A stretch of 64,000 bases of DNA from JACVRM01 sp963839815 (GCA_963839815.1 CAWIWF010000008.1:372001-436000); one strand, 5' to 3'. Counted from the stretch's first letter, positions 30,671 to 37,490 are shown. Numbers and translations: made by a program. Notes: generated by a model from the sequence alone, not told the origin.

Positions 30671-30808
30671 TGCGCCGAGCACGGAGCGCAACTAGGACGA
30701 AGCCCCGCCGGGCGGCCGTAGGCGGAAGCCGAAAGTCAGTCGGTGAGGCGGACGAACGCGAGACCGGTTCGGCGAATCGAGGGGGCCCTTCGGGGCCCCT
30801 TCGCTATT
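30671..30808 (+). ncRNA. Putative structured small RNA, copy A
   Basis: This 138-nt block is 95% identical (7 substitutions) to copies B and C. Its 5' end can pair with its 3' part through CGCCGAGC/GUUCGGCG extended by CGG/CCG around one bulged A, an 11-bp closing stem. An 11-bp terminator hairpin with a UUCG loop follows at 30778-30803. All six frames lack a plausible conserved peptide. I could not match it to tRNA, tmRNA, RNase P, SRP or known riboswitch cores. A promoter at 30636-30664 places the start near 30671. Confidence 0.65.
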
Positions 30809-30815
30809 GAGACAC

Positions 30816-31045
30816 CGCTCGCTGGGCACACCCTTCCGCCGGCGACGCGACGCCGGCGGCAGCCCAGCTTCGCTCCCACGAAGGGTGCACCTGCGGTTCC
30901 CCCTTCGAGCTACCCCCTCCCGCGAACACGCTCGCTCGGCACACACCCCGCCGCCGGCGACGCGACGCCGACGGCAGCCCAGCTTCGCTCCCACGAAGGG
31001 TGCACCTGCGGTTCCCCCTTCGAGCTACCCCCTCCCGCGAACACG
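30816..31045. repeat. Two tandem copies of a ~113-bp GC-rich repeat
   Basis: Units begin near 30816 and 30929 and share long identical stretches, for example GCCCAGCTTCGCTCCCACGA and GCACCTGCGGTTCCCCC. A single related unit follows small-RNA copy B (32283-32392) and a decayed one follows copy C. Each unit contains an imperfect GCCGGCG/CGCCGGC dyad. Confidence 0.75.
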
Positions 31046-31049
31046 CGGC

Positions 31050-31112
31050 ACCGCCGGAGGGCGGCTTCGCCGCCCGCCGGCACGGCGAGGCTCCGGGGCG
31101 TCTGGCCGAAGG
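31050..31112 (+). repeat. Partial dispersed repeat without the palindrome
   Basis: CGCCGGAGGGCGGC ... GCCGCCCG ... GGCGTCTGGCC matches the left half of the dispersed repeat family. The GGGGGAAACC palindrome is absent. It lies just before the esterase promoter. Confidence 0.5.
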
Positions 31113-31139
31113 GCTGGCGTGCGGCCCTAGTGTGTCGTC

Positions 31140-32006
31140 ATGGCAGGAGAGGCTGAGCAGATGCCCGAGATCCCGTATGTCCGTCACCCGACGGAGTTCC
31201 CGGTTCGCTACGCGCACGGCCCTGACTCGTTCCCGCAGGCAGGCGTCCCGCGCGGCCAGCTCCGCGAGTGCGACTGGGCTGGCAGTCGCGTGTTCCCTGG
31301 CACGACGCGACGCTATTGGGTGTATGTCCCTGCGAACTACGCGGAGCATCAGCCCGCGTCGCTGATGGTCTTCCAGGACGCCGCCTGGTACATGAACCTC
31401 GACTTCGAGGTGCGGGCACCGGTCGTCCTGGACAACCTGATCCACAAGGGCGAGATGCCGGTGACCCTCGTCGTCTTCATAGAGCCGAGCGAGAACCGCA
31501 ACGCCGAGTTTGACGCCTTCACGGACGCCTACGCGACGTTCCTCATCGACGAGATCATCCCCACCGTCCGCGCTGACTACTCGATCACCGACGACCCCGA
31601 CCAGTGGGCTATCGCCGGTGGCAGCAGCGGAGGGAACTGCGCCTTCACCGTCGCCTGGTTCCGTCCCGACCGGTTCCGGCGCGTCTACTGCTCGTCCGGC
31701 AGCTTCGTCCAGATGCCCGGCGGCAACCCGTATCCGGAGACAATCCGCACGACGCCGCCAAAGCCGCTGCGCATCTGGCTCCATGCCGCGACACGAGATC
31801 TGAACTGGGACAAGGCGGAGCACAACTGGCTCAGCGCCAACCTTCAGGTCGCCGCAGCACTGGCGGAACGCGGATACGACTTTCGCCTCGTCGTGGGTGA
31901 TGGCGCCCACGACGGCAACCACGGCGGCGTCCTCCTGCCTGATGCACTTCGCTGGCTCTGGCGGCCCACGCCGCGTGATCAGACGGATGTCGGGTCGGGC
32001 GGGTAG
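31140..32006 (+). CDS. Esterase of the enterochelin-esterase/esterase-D type (alpha/beta hydrolase)
   Basis: This 288-residue cytoplasmic protein has a beta-sandwich-like N-terminus (FPGTTRRYWVYVPANY) and an alpha/beta hydrolase core. The nucleophile elbow is AGGSSGGNCAF near residue 160 and the catalytic His is in HDGNHGG near 262. The family includes Fes-like and putative esterases; the substrate is unknown. ATG 31140 follows TAGTGT (31128-31133) by 6 nt. It lies between small-RNA copies A and B, so it may have been captured when that locus was duplicated. Confidence 0.78.
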   Translation: MAGEAEQMPEIPYVRHPTEFPVRYAHGPDSFPQAGVPRGQLRECDWAGSRVFPGTTRRYWVYVPANYAEHQPASLMVFQDAAWYMNLDFEVRAPVVLDNLIHKGEMPVTLVVFIEPSENRNAEFDAFTDAYATFLIDEIIPTVRADYSITDDPDQWAIAGGSSGGNCAFTVAWFRPDRFRRVYCSSGSFVQMPGGNPYPETIRTTPPKPLRIWLHAATRDLNWDKAEHNWLSANLQVAAALAERGYDFRLVVGDGAHDGNHGGVLLPDALRWLWRPTPRDQTDVGSGG

Positions 32007-32062
32007 CCCTCGCTGCTCACTCGACACTCAGCGCCGCAACGAGGCGGCACTTCGCCGGAGCT

Positions 32063-32123
32063 GGAATTTGCGGTCTTTTCGTTCTTCTGGGGTCTTGTCT
32101 GCGCCCGGCCGCGCCAGTAGTTT
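32063..32123 (+). promoter_or_regulatory. Promoter of small-RNA copy B with conserved upstream box
   Basis: TTGTCT (32095-32100), 17 nt and TAGTTT (32118-32123) form the core promoter. GGAATTTGCG (32063-32072) and TTTTC stand 32 nt and 19 nt before the -35, the same positions as in copies A and C. Confidence 0.62.
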
Positions 32124-32129
32124 CCCCCC

Positions 32130-32267
32130 TGCGCCGAGTACGGGACGCGAGTAGGACGAAGCCCCGCCGGGCGGCCGTAGGCGGAAGCCGAAAGTCAGTC
32201 GGTGAGGCGGACAAAAGCGAGACCGGTTCGGCGAATCGAGGGGGCCCTTCGGGGCCCCTTCGCTATT
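32130..32267 (+). ncRNA. Putative structured small RNA, copy B
   Basis: The unit is identical to copy C over 157 bp (32111-32267 = 32642-32798), covering the -10 box, the RNA body and the terminator, while flanks have diverged. The closing stem pairs the 5' CGCCGAGU ... CGG with CCGGUUCGGCG. At the position where copy A has C opposite G, this copy has U, so pairing is kept. The terminator hairpin is 32237-32262 with a UUCG loop and a short CTATT tail. Confidence 0.67.
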
Positions 32268-32282
32268 GAGAGACCGCCCGGA

Positions 32283-32550
32283 GACTGCTCGCTGGGCACA
32301 CCCCGCCGCCGGCGACGCGACGCCGGCGGCAGCCCAACTTCGCTCCCACGAAGGGGGGCACCTGCGGTTCCCCCCTCGAGCTCCCCCCTCCCGCTTCTCC
32401 CTGACTGTCCCGGCCCGTTCGTCTGTTGCCTCTCGATCGCCGGAGGGCGGCCCCGGCGCGTCAGACCGACGAGGGGGCGCACGGGGGAAACCGGGTTTCC
32501 CCCGTGAGAGCGAGCCCCTGCGAGCGTCGGGCAGGGTTTCCCCCGTGCAG
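32283..32550 (+). repeat. One ~113-bp unit followed by a dispersed palindromic repeat copy
   Basis: 32283-32392 is a single copy of the 113-bp repeat seen at 30816. From about 32430 the dispersed family begins (GCCGGAGGGCGG, GACGAGGGGGC) and holds a perfect 27-nt palindrome at 32480-32506. A half-palindrome follows near 32533-32548. No coding sequence is supported in 32007-32060 or in this stretch. Confidence 0.75.
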
Positions 32551-32593
32551 TGAGCTCGCGACGCCGCAGGCGTCGCGGCGAACGGCGCGGGCT

Positions 32594-32654
32594 GGAATTT
32601 GCGTGCTTTTCCTGCCGCGGGGGTCTTGTCGTGGCCGGTCGGCGCCAGTAGTTT
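32594..32654 (+). promoter_or_regulatory. Promoter of small-RNA copy C with conserved upstream box
   Basis: TTGTCG (32626-32631), 17 nt and TAGTTT (32649-32654) form the core promoter. GGAATTTGCG (32594-32603) again lies 32 nt before the -35. Confidence 0.62.
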
Positions 32655-32660
32655 CCCCCC

Positions 32661-32798
32661 TGCGCCGAGTACGGGACGCGAGTAGGACGAAGCCCCGCCG
32701 GGCGGCCGTAGGCGGAAGCCGAAAGTCAGTCGGTGAGGCGGACAAAAGCGAGACCGGTTCGGCGAATCGAGGGGGCCCTTCGGGGCCCCTTCGCTATT
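32661..32798 (+). ncRNA. Putative structured small RNA, copy C
   Basis: The RNA body is identical to copy B. It keeps the 11-bp closing stem, a possible GGC-GGAA-GCC tetraloop hairpin in the middle, and the terminator at 32768-32793. Copies B and C lie 531 bp apart as a tandem segment duplication that also includes the flanking repeats. Confidence 0.67.
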
Positions 32799-32935
32799 CC
32801 AGAGACCACCCGCGGAGCCGCCCGCCGCCGGCGCAGCGCCGACGCTCCGCCCAGCACCACTCCCACGAGAGGGACCCCTCGAGCTCCCCATCCCCTTCGC
32901 CCTGAGCCACGACCGGCGAGTTCGTCTGTTGCCTT

Positions 32936-33040
32936 CGATCGCCGGAGGGCGGCTCCGCCGCCCGCAGGCACAGCGCGGCCACGGCGCGTCAGTTGGACGA
33001 GGGGGCCCACGGGGGAAACCGGGTTTCCCCCGTGCAGCGA
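32936..33040 (+). repeat. Dispersed palindromic repeat copy
   Basis: The full family consensus is present: CGCCGGAGGGCGGCTCCGCC, GCAGGCACAGCGCGGCC, GACGAGGGGGCCC and the perfect 27-nt palindrome at 33008-33034. It lies between small-RNA copy C (with a decayed 113-bp unit at about 32815-32900) and the next gene. Confidence 0.75.
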
Positions 33041-33083
33041 GCCAGCCGCCGCCGGCGGCGGCGCAAGCGTCTAGGCTGCCGCC

Positions 33084-33302
33084 GTGCACCTGCGGCCGCC
33101 CAGCATCGACCACGGTTTCGCCTCGTTCCTCTGGGGGTTCGGGCTCGGCGTCTACCTGTGGTTCGGGATGCTGCTCATCGGCATCTCAGGCGCCACCGCG
33201 TTCATCGGCGGGGCGCTCGGCGGCGCGGCGATCTTCCTCTTCGTCCGGCAGTTCGGGCAGGAGGACGTTCAGCCCAGGAGCAGGCGCTCGCGCATCCGGT
33301 GA
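33084..33302 (+). CDS. Small membrane protein, unknown function
   Basis: This 72-residue product has two hydrophobic segments (residues about 15-33 and 38-55) with Gly-rich helices (WGFGLGVYLWFGMLL, GGALGGAAIFLFV) and a basic tail (RSRRSRIR). GTG 33084 follows TAGGCT (33072-33077) by 6 nt. That promoter and the clean coding pattern are the main support. Its last 34 nt overlap the convergent gene. Confidence 0.6.
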   Translation: MHLRPPSIDHGFASFLWGFGLGVYLWFGMLLIGISGATAFIGGALGGAAIFLFVRQFGQEDVQPRSRRSRIR

Positions 33303-33484
33303 TCGCCGGACAGGGCCGCGACCAGCCTCGTCGCGAGCTGTCCACCCATCGCCCGGTTGAGCCGCTCCCTGGCGGCGGGGCGAGCCGGGTCGAGCAACGA
33401 CTCCAGCTGGGCGCAATCAGCGATCAGCCTGCGCGCGGCGCGCTCGCCGATGAAGAGGGTGGTAGGAGCGGGCGCGACGACCAT
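33269..33484 (-). CDS. Small cytoplasmic protein, unknown function
   Basis: This 71-residue product (MVVAPAPTTLFIGERAARRL ...) is helical and Arg/Leu-rich, with no recognisable domain. A GGAG motif lies 5 nt before the ATG at 33484, which is why I prefer this start to longer ones in the same frame that read through low-complexity sequence. It overlaps the small membrane protein gene tail to tail. Confidence 0.5.
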   Translation of the reverse strand: MVVAPAPTTLFIGERAARRLIADCAQLESLLDPARPAARERLNRAMGGQLATRLVAALSGDHRMRERLLLG

Positions 33485-33542
33485 GTTGCTCCATGTATCG
33501 AGTCGCCACCCCTGCCAGTGGATCCCTGGCGGGAGTGAACAG

Positions 33543-34250
33543 TTAGGACGACGGTCGGGGCTCTTCGTCGGCCGCCGGCTCCTCGACGTCGCCTCCGGCG
33601 TCTGCGACGGGGCGCTCCTCGGCGGGATCGGCGTGCACGATTCGGGTCTCGCTCTCGTCGTCCTCCCGGGCCTCGGCCTGCCCGGCGTGCACGATTCGGG
33701 TCTCGCTCTCGTCGTGCTCCCGGGCCTCGGCCTGCCCGGCAAACCCCGCGCCCGCGACGGCCGGCGCCTCGGGGACGGCCCGGCCGTCCTCGTCCGACCG
33801 AACGGCTCTTCGCGGTGCGGTGTCGATGCTGAACCCGAGGACGAGCCCGATCACGACCGCGATCGCCGACACGTTCAGAATCGACGCCCCGAGGTCCGTG
33901 ACCAGCCCTTCGACGCCGAGGTCGCGTGACCAGTCGCCGACGTGCTCCTGCAGCCAGCTCTCGCTCGGATCGAACGCCGCGATGATCCAGCCGCCGACGA
34001 TCAGGAGCGGCAGGAACGCCCCCAGAGTCACCGGCTTCGACAACCGCGGCCACCCTCGTCTCGTCCAGCCTCCGAGCACCTGACTCCCAGCGAGCACGAG
34101 GCCGGCCAGTGCGCACAGCCCCGCCCAGCTCCAGTAGTCCCACGCGCCCGGCGGGCTCTCGGGATCGAGAACCTGATCCCCGAGCCAGAGCAGGGCTCCC
34201 GCCAGCGCGATGCCGATCAGGGTCGTGGTTGTCCTCGTCGCTCCGTACAT
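33543..34250 (-). CDS. Membrane protein with acidic repeat tail, unknown function
   Basis: The 235-residue product has four predicted membrane segments (residues about 9-25, 42-60, 74-92 and 126-144), then a cytoplasmic-type acidic tail. The tail contains an 18-residue direct repeat, AGQAEAREHDESETRIVH followed by AGQAEAREDDESETRIVH, encoded by a near-perfect 54-bp repeat at about 33632-33740. GGGAG lies 5 nt before the ATG. I do not recognise the family. Confidence 0.65.
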   Translation of the reverse strand: MYGATRTTTTLIGIALAGALLWLGDQVLDPESPPGAWDYWSWAGLCALAGLVLAGSQVLGGWTRRGWPRLSKPVTLGAFLPLLIVGGWIIAAFDPSESWLQEHVGDWSRDLGVEGLVTDLGASILNVSAIAVVIGLVLGFSIDTAPRRAVRSDEDGRAVPEAPAVAGAGFAGQAEAREHDESETRIVHAGQAEAREDDESETRIVHADPAEERPVADAGGDVEEPAADEEPRPSS

Positions 34251-34285
34251 GGTCTCTCCCTCTGGCTACCCGCCTGGGCGCGAGG

Positions 34286-34909
34286 CTACTCCAGGTCGAG
34301 CCTGCGCACGTCGAAACGCGCCGAGTCGAGCTCAGCGGTGAACTCCTTCACGACCTCCTCTGCGTCCCCCGCGAAGACGTGCGCGACCACTCCAACGGCG
34401 TCGTCGTTGTGGAACGGCACGTCGACGTGCGCCGGCGAGACGAGGTTCAGCGACATGCGTGAACAGGCCGGGCAGCGAACCCCGAGGCCGAGCGTCCGCT
34501 CCCCTGGCGCCAGGAGGAGGAACGACGACGGAAACGCCGGGCGCGCGCGGGCCTCGGGATAGCAGTAGAAGGTCCATGGCCACTCCCCCGCCCCGATCCG
34601 CCGCGCGGCCAGCGCGCCGAGCTCGAGCGCGGCATCGTCCAGGCGGGCGGTCATCACGTTCAGGAAGGCGCCCGCCGCCAGACCGAGGGGCGCCCAGTCG
34701 AGCTCGTCGTGCGACACGAGCCCGATGTGGTCGGAGCCGCACCCGCAGGCGAATGTGACGCGATAGACAGCTGGATGGGCTGCGCCGGGAAGCCGCTCCA
34801 CTCGCCTGAAGGCCGACAGCGTGACGCGCGCCTGGCCGCGTGCCGGACACGCGAAGCTGTAGCGAGCAGTGAGAGCGTCGTACATCGACCTGCTCTCATT
34901 GTGCGCCAT
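34286..34909 (-). CDS. Putative zinc-binding protein, unknown function
   Basis: The product (up to 207 residues) contains several Cys pairs that could bind metal: FACPARG near residue 20, FACGCGSDH near 55 and RCPACSRM near 145. No known domain is evident. An alternative ATG at 34885 (MYDALTARYSF) would remove eight residues. It follows apt divergently across a 34-bp gap and ends 35 bp before the acidic-tail membrane gene. Confidence 0.6.
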   Translation of the reverse strand: MAHNESRSMYDALTARYSFACPARGQARVTLSAFRRVERLPGAAHPAVYRVTFACGCGSDHIGLVSHDELDWAPLGLAAGAFLNVMTARLDDAALELGALAARRIGAGEWPWTFYCYPEARARPAFPSSFLLLAPGERTLGLGVRCPACSRMSLNLVSPAHVDVPFHNDDAVGVVAHVFAGDAEEVVKEFTAELDSARFDVRRLDLE

Positions 34910-34943
34910 GCGGCGGCCGGTGCGCTCGCTGCGCCGAAACTGG

Positions 34944-35471
34944 CTAGTAGCTGATCAGCGAGTGCAGGTCGCAGCCGTCGAGCTTTGCTCGGCCGTCGAG
35001 GAACGTCAGCTCGATCAGGAACGCCGCCCCGACCACGTGGCCGCCGAGCTGCTCGACCAGGTCGGTGATCGCCTTGACGGTGCCTCCCGTCGCCAGCACG
35101 TCATCGTGGATGAGGACGCGTGCTCCGCCTGCGAACGCATCGGCGTGCACCTCGAGCGCGTTCTCGCCGTACTCGAGCGCATAGTTGGCGCTCACGGTCT
35201 TCCATGGCAGCTTGCCGGGCCGCCGTGCCGCGCAGAAGCCGCAGCCGAGCCTGACGGCGAGCGCGCCCCCGAGGATGAAGCCGCGGGCCTCGGCCCCGAG
35301 AATCAGGTCCGGCCGACGCGGCTCCGCCCACTCGGCGAGCCGCTCGACAGCGTCCCGCAGTGCCGCCGGGTCCTGGAGCAGCGGCATGATGTCCTTGAAG
35401 ACGATCCCCGGCTCGGGAAAGTCCGGGACGTCGCGGATCTTGGCCGCGAGGTCGATCGCGGTCTCACTCAC
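34944..35471 (-). CDS. apt: Adenine phosphoribosyltransferase
   Basis: This 175-residue purine-salvage enzyme has FPEPGIVFKDIMPLL near residue 18, the GAEARGFILGGALA block near 62 and the PRPP loop VLIHDDVLATGGTVKA near 122. GTG 35471 (VSETAIDLAAKIRDVPDFP) gives the usual length. A GGTGGGG stretch just before it could serve as ribosome-binding site. It is the last gene of the RsiG-like/garA/ftsR block. Confidence 0.93.
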   Translation of the reverse strand: MSETAIDLAAKIRDVPDFPEPGIVFKDIMPLLQDPAALRDAVERLAEWAEPRRPDLILGAEARGFILGGALAVRLGCGFCAARRPGKLPWKTVSANYALEYGENALEVHADAFAGGARVLIHDDVLATGGTVKAITDLVEQLGGHVVGAAFLIELTFLDGRAKLDGCDLHSLISY

Positions 35472-35508
35472 GTCCCCACCCCGTCGGCAGCCTGCACCCT
35501 CTCGCCCC

Positions 35509-36201
35509 TCATGCGGACGCAACTCTACGCAGCGCACGCTGGAAGAGGAGCTGGGACAGGAGCTGTGCCTGCTGGGAGAGCTCCTGGAGCTCGTCGAGCG
35601 CACGCTGACGGCGGTCGCCGCTCCTCGCCCGCAACCCTGGGGCGGCCACCTGCCCGAGCAGCGCCACCTCCCGCTCGGCGGAGGTTCGGAACGGCCGCAG
35701 GTGCCTGGGGGTCAGGCCGAACCGCGCGAGCTCGGCGCAGGCGGCGGCCACGTCCACGTCCGAGTCGGCGTAGCGGCGGCCACTCGCGCTGCTTGCCGCC
35801 TCGATCAAGCCGAAGCCCTCGAGCTCGCGGACGAGGTCGGCACTCACCCCTGCCCGCCGGCAGAGCTCGTCGAGATCGATCTCCTCTTCCGGCTCGCCCA
35901 GAGCGATGGGACGCTTCCGACGCCGCTCACCGGAGGACGTCGAAGCCAGCTCCTGCCGGATCACGCGCAGCGGCAGGAACTCGTCGCGCTGGAGCCGCAA
36001 GATCGTCCGCAGACGCTCGACGTCCTCGTCGTCGAACAGCCGGTAGCCGCCTTGCGTCCGATACGGCGCGAGCAGCCCCTGGTCCTCGAGGTAGCGGATC
36101 TTCGAGATCGACACGTCGGGAAACTCGTCCTGGAGCGCGCGGCAGACGGCCCCGATGGTGAGGCGCCCCTCCTCGCTGCCGGCTTCGACCGCAGCGCTCA
36201 C
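35509..36201 (-). CDS. ftsR: MerR-family regulator, FtsR-like
   Basis: This 230-residue protein has a MerR helix-turn-helix with the FtsR-type motif EFPDVSISKIRYLEDQGLL ... GGYRLFDDEDVERLRTILRLQ (residues about 20-75). A second helical domain follows that resembles a degenerate MerR domain (AGVSADLVRELEGFGLI). In mycobacteria and corynebacteria FtsR (Rv1828) lies beside garA and controls ftsZ and division genes. Here too it overlaps the FHA gene by 4 nt (GTGA). Assignment rests on motif and synteny. Confidence 0.8.
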   Translation of the reverse strand: MSAAVEAGSEEGRLTIGAVCRALQDEFPDVSISKIRYLEDQGLLAPYRTQGGYRLFDDEDVERLRTILRLQRDEFLPLRVIRQELASTSSGERRRKRPIALGEPEEEIDLDELCRRAGVSADLVRELEGFGLIEAASSASGRRYADSDVDVAAACAELARFGLTPRHLRPFRTSAEREVALLGQVAAPGLRARSGDRRQRALDELQELSQQAQLLSQLLFQRALRRVASA

Positions 36202-36659
36202 GCGTAGAACGTCATCCGATACTTGCCGATCTGCAGCTCGTCCCCGCTCTCCAGGTCGGAGCGCTCGATCCGGCGTCGGTTGACGAACGTGCCGTTGAGG
36301 CTGCCCTGGTCCTCGACCGCATAGCCGCCGTCGGTCGTGACGATGACCGCATGACGGCGTGAGACGGTCACGTCGTCGAGGAAGATCTCGCAGTCGGGCG
36401 ACCGGCCGATCAGCGTCCGCTCCCCTTCGGGGATGAAGTGCTCGCCTGCACGACCGCCACCGGAGCGGACGACCAGCGCGGGACCCTCCACCGCCGGCTC
36501 TGCCGGCGCCTCGGTGTCCGCCGCGGCGTCGTCGAGCGTGTACGTCATCGTCACGTCCGACGGCTCGTCGGCCCTGGTCAGGTGCGCTCCGCAGCGGGCG
36601 CAGAAGTTGGCCGACATCGGATTCTGAAAGCCACACTCCGGGCAGTACACATGACTCAT
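36198..36659 (-). CDS. garA: GarA-like FHA-domain protein with N-terminal zinc ribbon
   Basis: The 153-residue product has an N-terminal zinc ribbon (CPECGFQ ... FCARCGAHL, residues 6-25), an acidic linker with threonines (SDVTMTYTLDD) that could be kinase targets, and an FHA domain (LIGRSPDCEIFLDDVTVSRR, SLNGTFVNRR). The FHA domain is close to GarA/OdhI, which switches 2-oxoglutarate metabolism when phosphorylated. The zinc ribbon is not part of mycobacterial GarA. AGGAG lies 6 nt before the ATG. That site is itself the edge of the 174-bp tandem repeat. Confidence 0.82.
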   Translation of the reverse strand: MSHVYCPECGFQNPMSANFCARCGAHLTRADEPSDVTMTYTLDDAAADTEAPAEPAVEGPALVVRSGGGRAGEHFIPEGERTLIGRSPDCEIFLDDVTVSRRHAVIVTTDGGYAVEDQGSLNGTFVNRRRIERSDLESGDELQIGKYRMTFYA

Positions 36660-36663
36660 CTCT

Positions 36664-37138
36664 CGCTCCTGGCCGGCCGGGGCTCCCGCCGGGCAGAGCC
36701 CGGCTCCGCCCCCGCCTCGCACACCTGCGGCCACGATCCTCTCCGGGGCCGTGTGCACAACACTGTCCCCTCCGGGCTCGCACCCGCAGGAGCACGCCAG
36801 GAACGAGAGAGCACCAGCATCGACCCCAGCGCGCACGCGCTCCTGGCCGGCCGGGGCTCCCGCCGGGCAGAGCCCGGCTCCGCCCCCGCCTCGCACACCT
36901 GCGGCCACGATCCTCTCCGGGGCCGTGTGCTCAACACTGTCCCCTCCGGGCTCGCACCCGCAGGAGCACGCCAGCAGCGAGAGAGCAGCGACGTCGAACC
37001 GAACCTCCACACGCTCCTGGCCGGCCGGGGCTCCCGCCGGGCAGAGCCCGGCTCCGCCCCCGCCTCGCACACCTGCGGCCACGATCCTCTCCGGGGCCGT
37101 GTGCACAACCACTGTCCCCTCCGGGCTCGCACCCGCTG
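36664..37138. repeat. 174-bp tandem repeat, about 2.7 copies, upstream of garA
   Basis: Units begin at 36664, 36838 and 37012, each 174 bp, and are nearly identical over about 130 bp. The last is truncated near 37138. Read on the minus strand every unit contains GGCCAGGAGCG, the sequence that serves as ribosome-binding site for garA. 174 is a multiple of three, so frames stay open through all units, but the encoded Gly/Ala/Pro-rich peptide looks non-genic. The gap between the RsiG-like gene and garA is filled entirely by this array. Confidence 0.85.
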
Positions 37139-37161
37139 TCCCCGCGGCCGTCACCATCCGC

Positions 37162-37461
37162 CTACGGGCGATCCAGCTCGACGTCGACCGGCGGCGCGCT
37201 CTTGGCAGCGAGCACCTCGGTGAGCCGCTCGACGTCGGCTTCGCTGATGGGGCTCTCCCCCGCCTGCACCGAGCCCTGAAGGCGCGCGACCAGCTCGGCG
37301 CGCAGGATGTCGATCTTGCCGTGCAGGATCCGGCGGCGGTACGACACCTCGTTCTCCTCCCGGACGAGCTCACGAATCAGGTCCTTGAGCTCCTGGTCGG
37401 ACAGCGTTGCGAGGTCGGGAAGCGCTTCCACTGAGGCCCTTTCGGTCGAAGGTGGGTTCAC
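37162..37461 (-). CDS. RsiG-like protein with c-di-GMP-binding helix motif
   Basis: The 99-residue helical protein carries LSDQELKDLIRELVREENEV and then SYRRRILHGKIDILRAEL. Counting residues, E36, S40, R43, H47 and D51 follow the spacing of the RsiG signature E-x3-S-x2-R-x3-Q-x3-D, with His in place of Gln. In Streptomyces RsiG is an anti-sigma factor that binds WhiG when loaded with c-di-GMP. A single-motif version is known from Rubrobacter. Here it heads a block with garA and ftsR. An alternative GTG at 37431 with AAAGGG upstream would give 89 residues. Confidence 0.72.
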   Translation of the reverse strand: MNPPSTERASVEALPDLATLSDQELKDLIRELVREENEVSYRRRILHGKIDILRAELVARLQGSVQAGESPISEADVERLTEVLAAKSAPPVDVELDRP

Positions 37462-37490
37462 GGATTAGAGCAGGAGGCGCCCCGAAGGGT

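Noticed and set aside
30671..32798. 6S RNA, RNase P RNA, tmRNA or a riboswitch as identity of the three RNA blocks
   Set aside because: None of the conserved sequence cores of RNase P, tmRNA or the main riboswitch classes is visible. 6S has little sequence signature, so it cannot be excluded, but three tandem copies and the closing-stem layout do not argue for it specifically.
30816..37138. CRISPR array
   Set aside because: The tandem repeats here have periods of 113 and 174 bp without unique spacers of regular length, and no cas genes are present.
36198..37373. A 391-codon open frame joining garA to the upstream repeats
   Set aside because: The extension is three copies of a 58-codon repeat with low-complexity composition. 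The ATG at 36659 has a good ribosome-binding site and begins the zinc ribbon, so the long frame is a by-product of a repeat length divisible by three.
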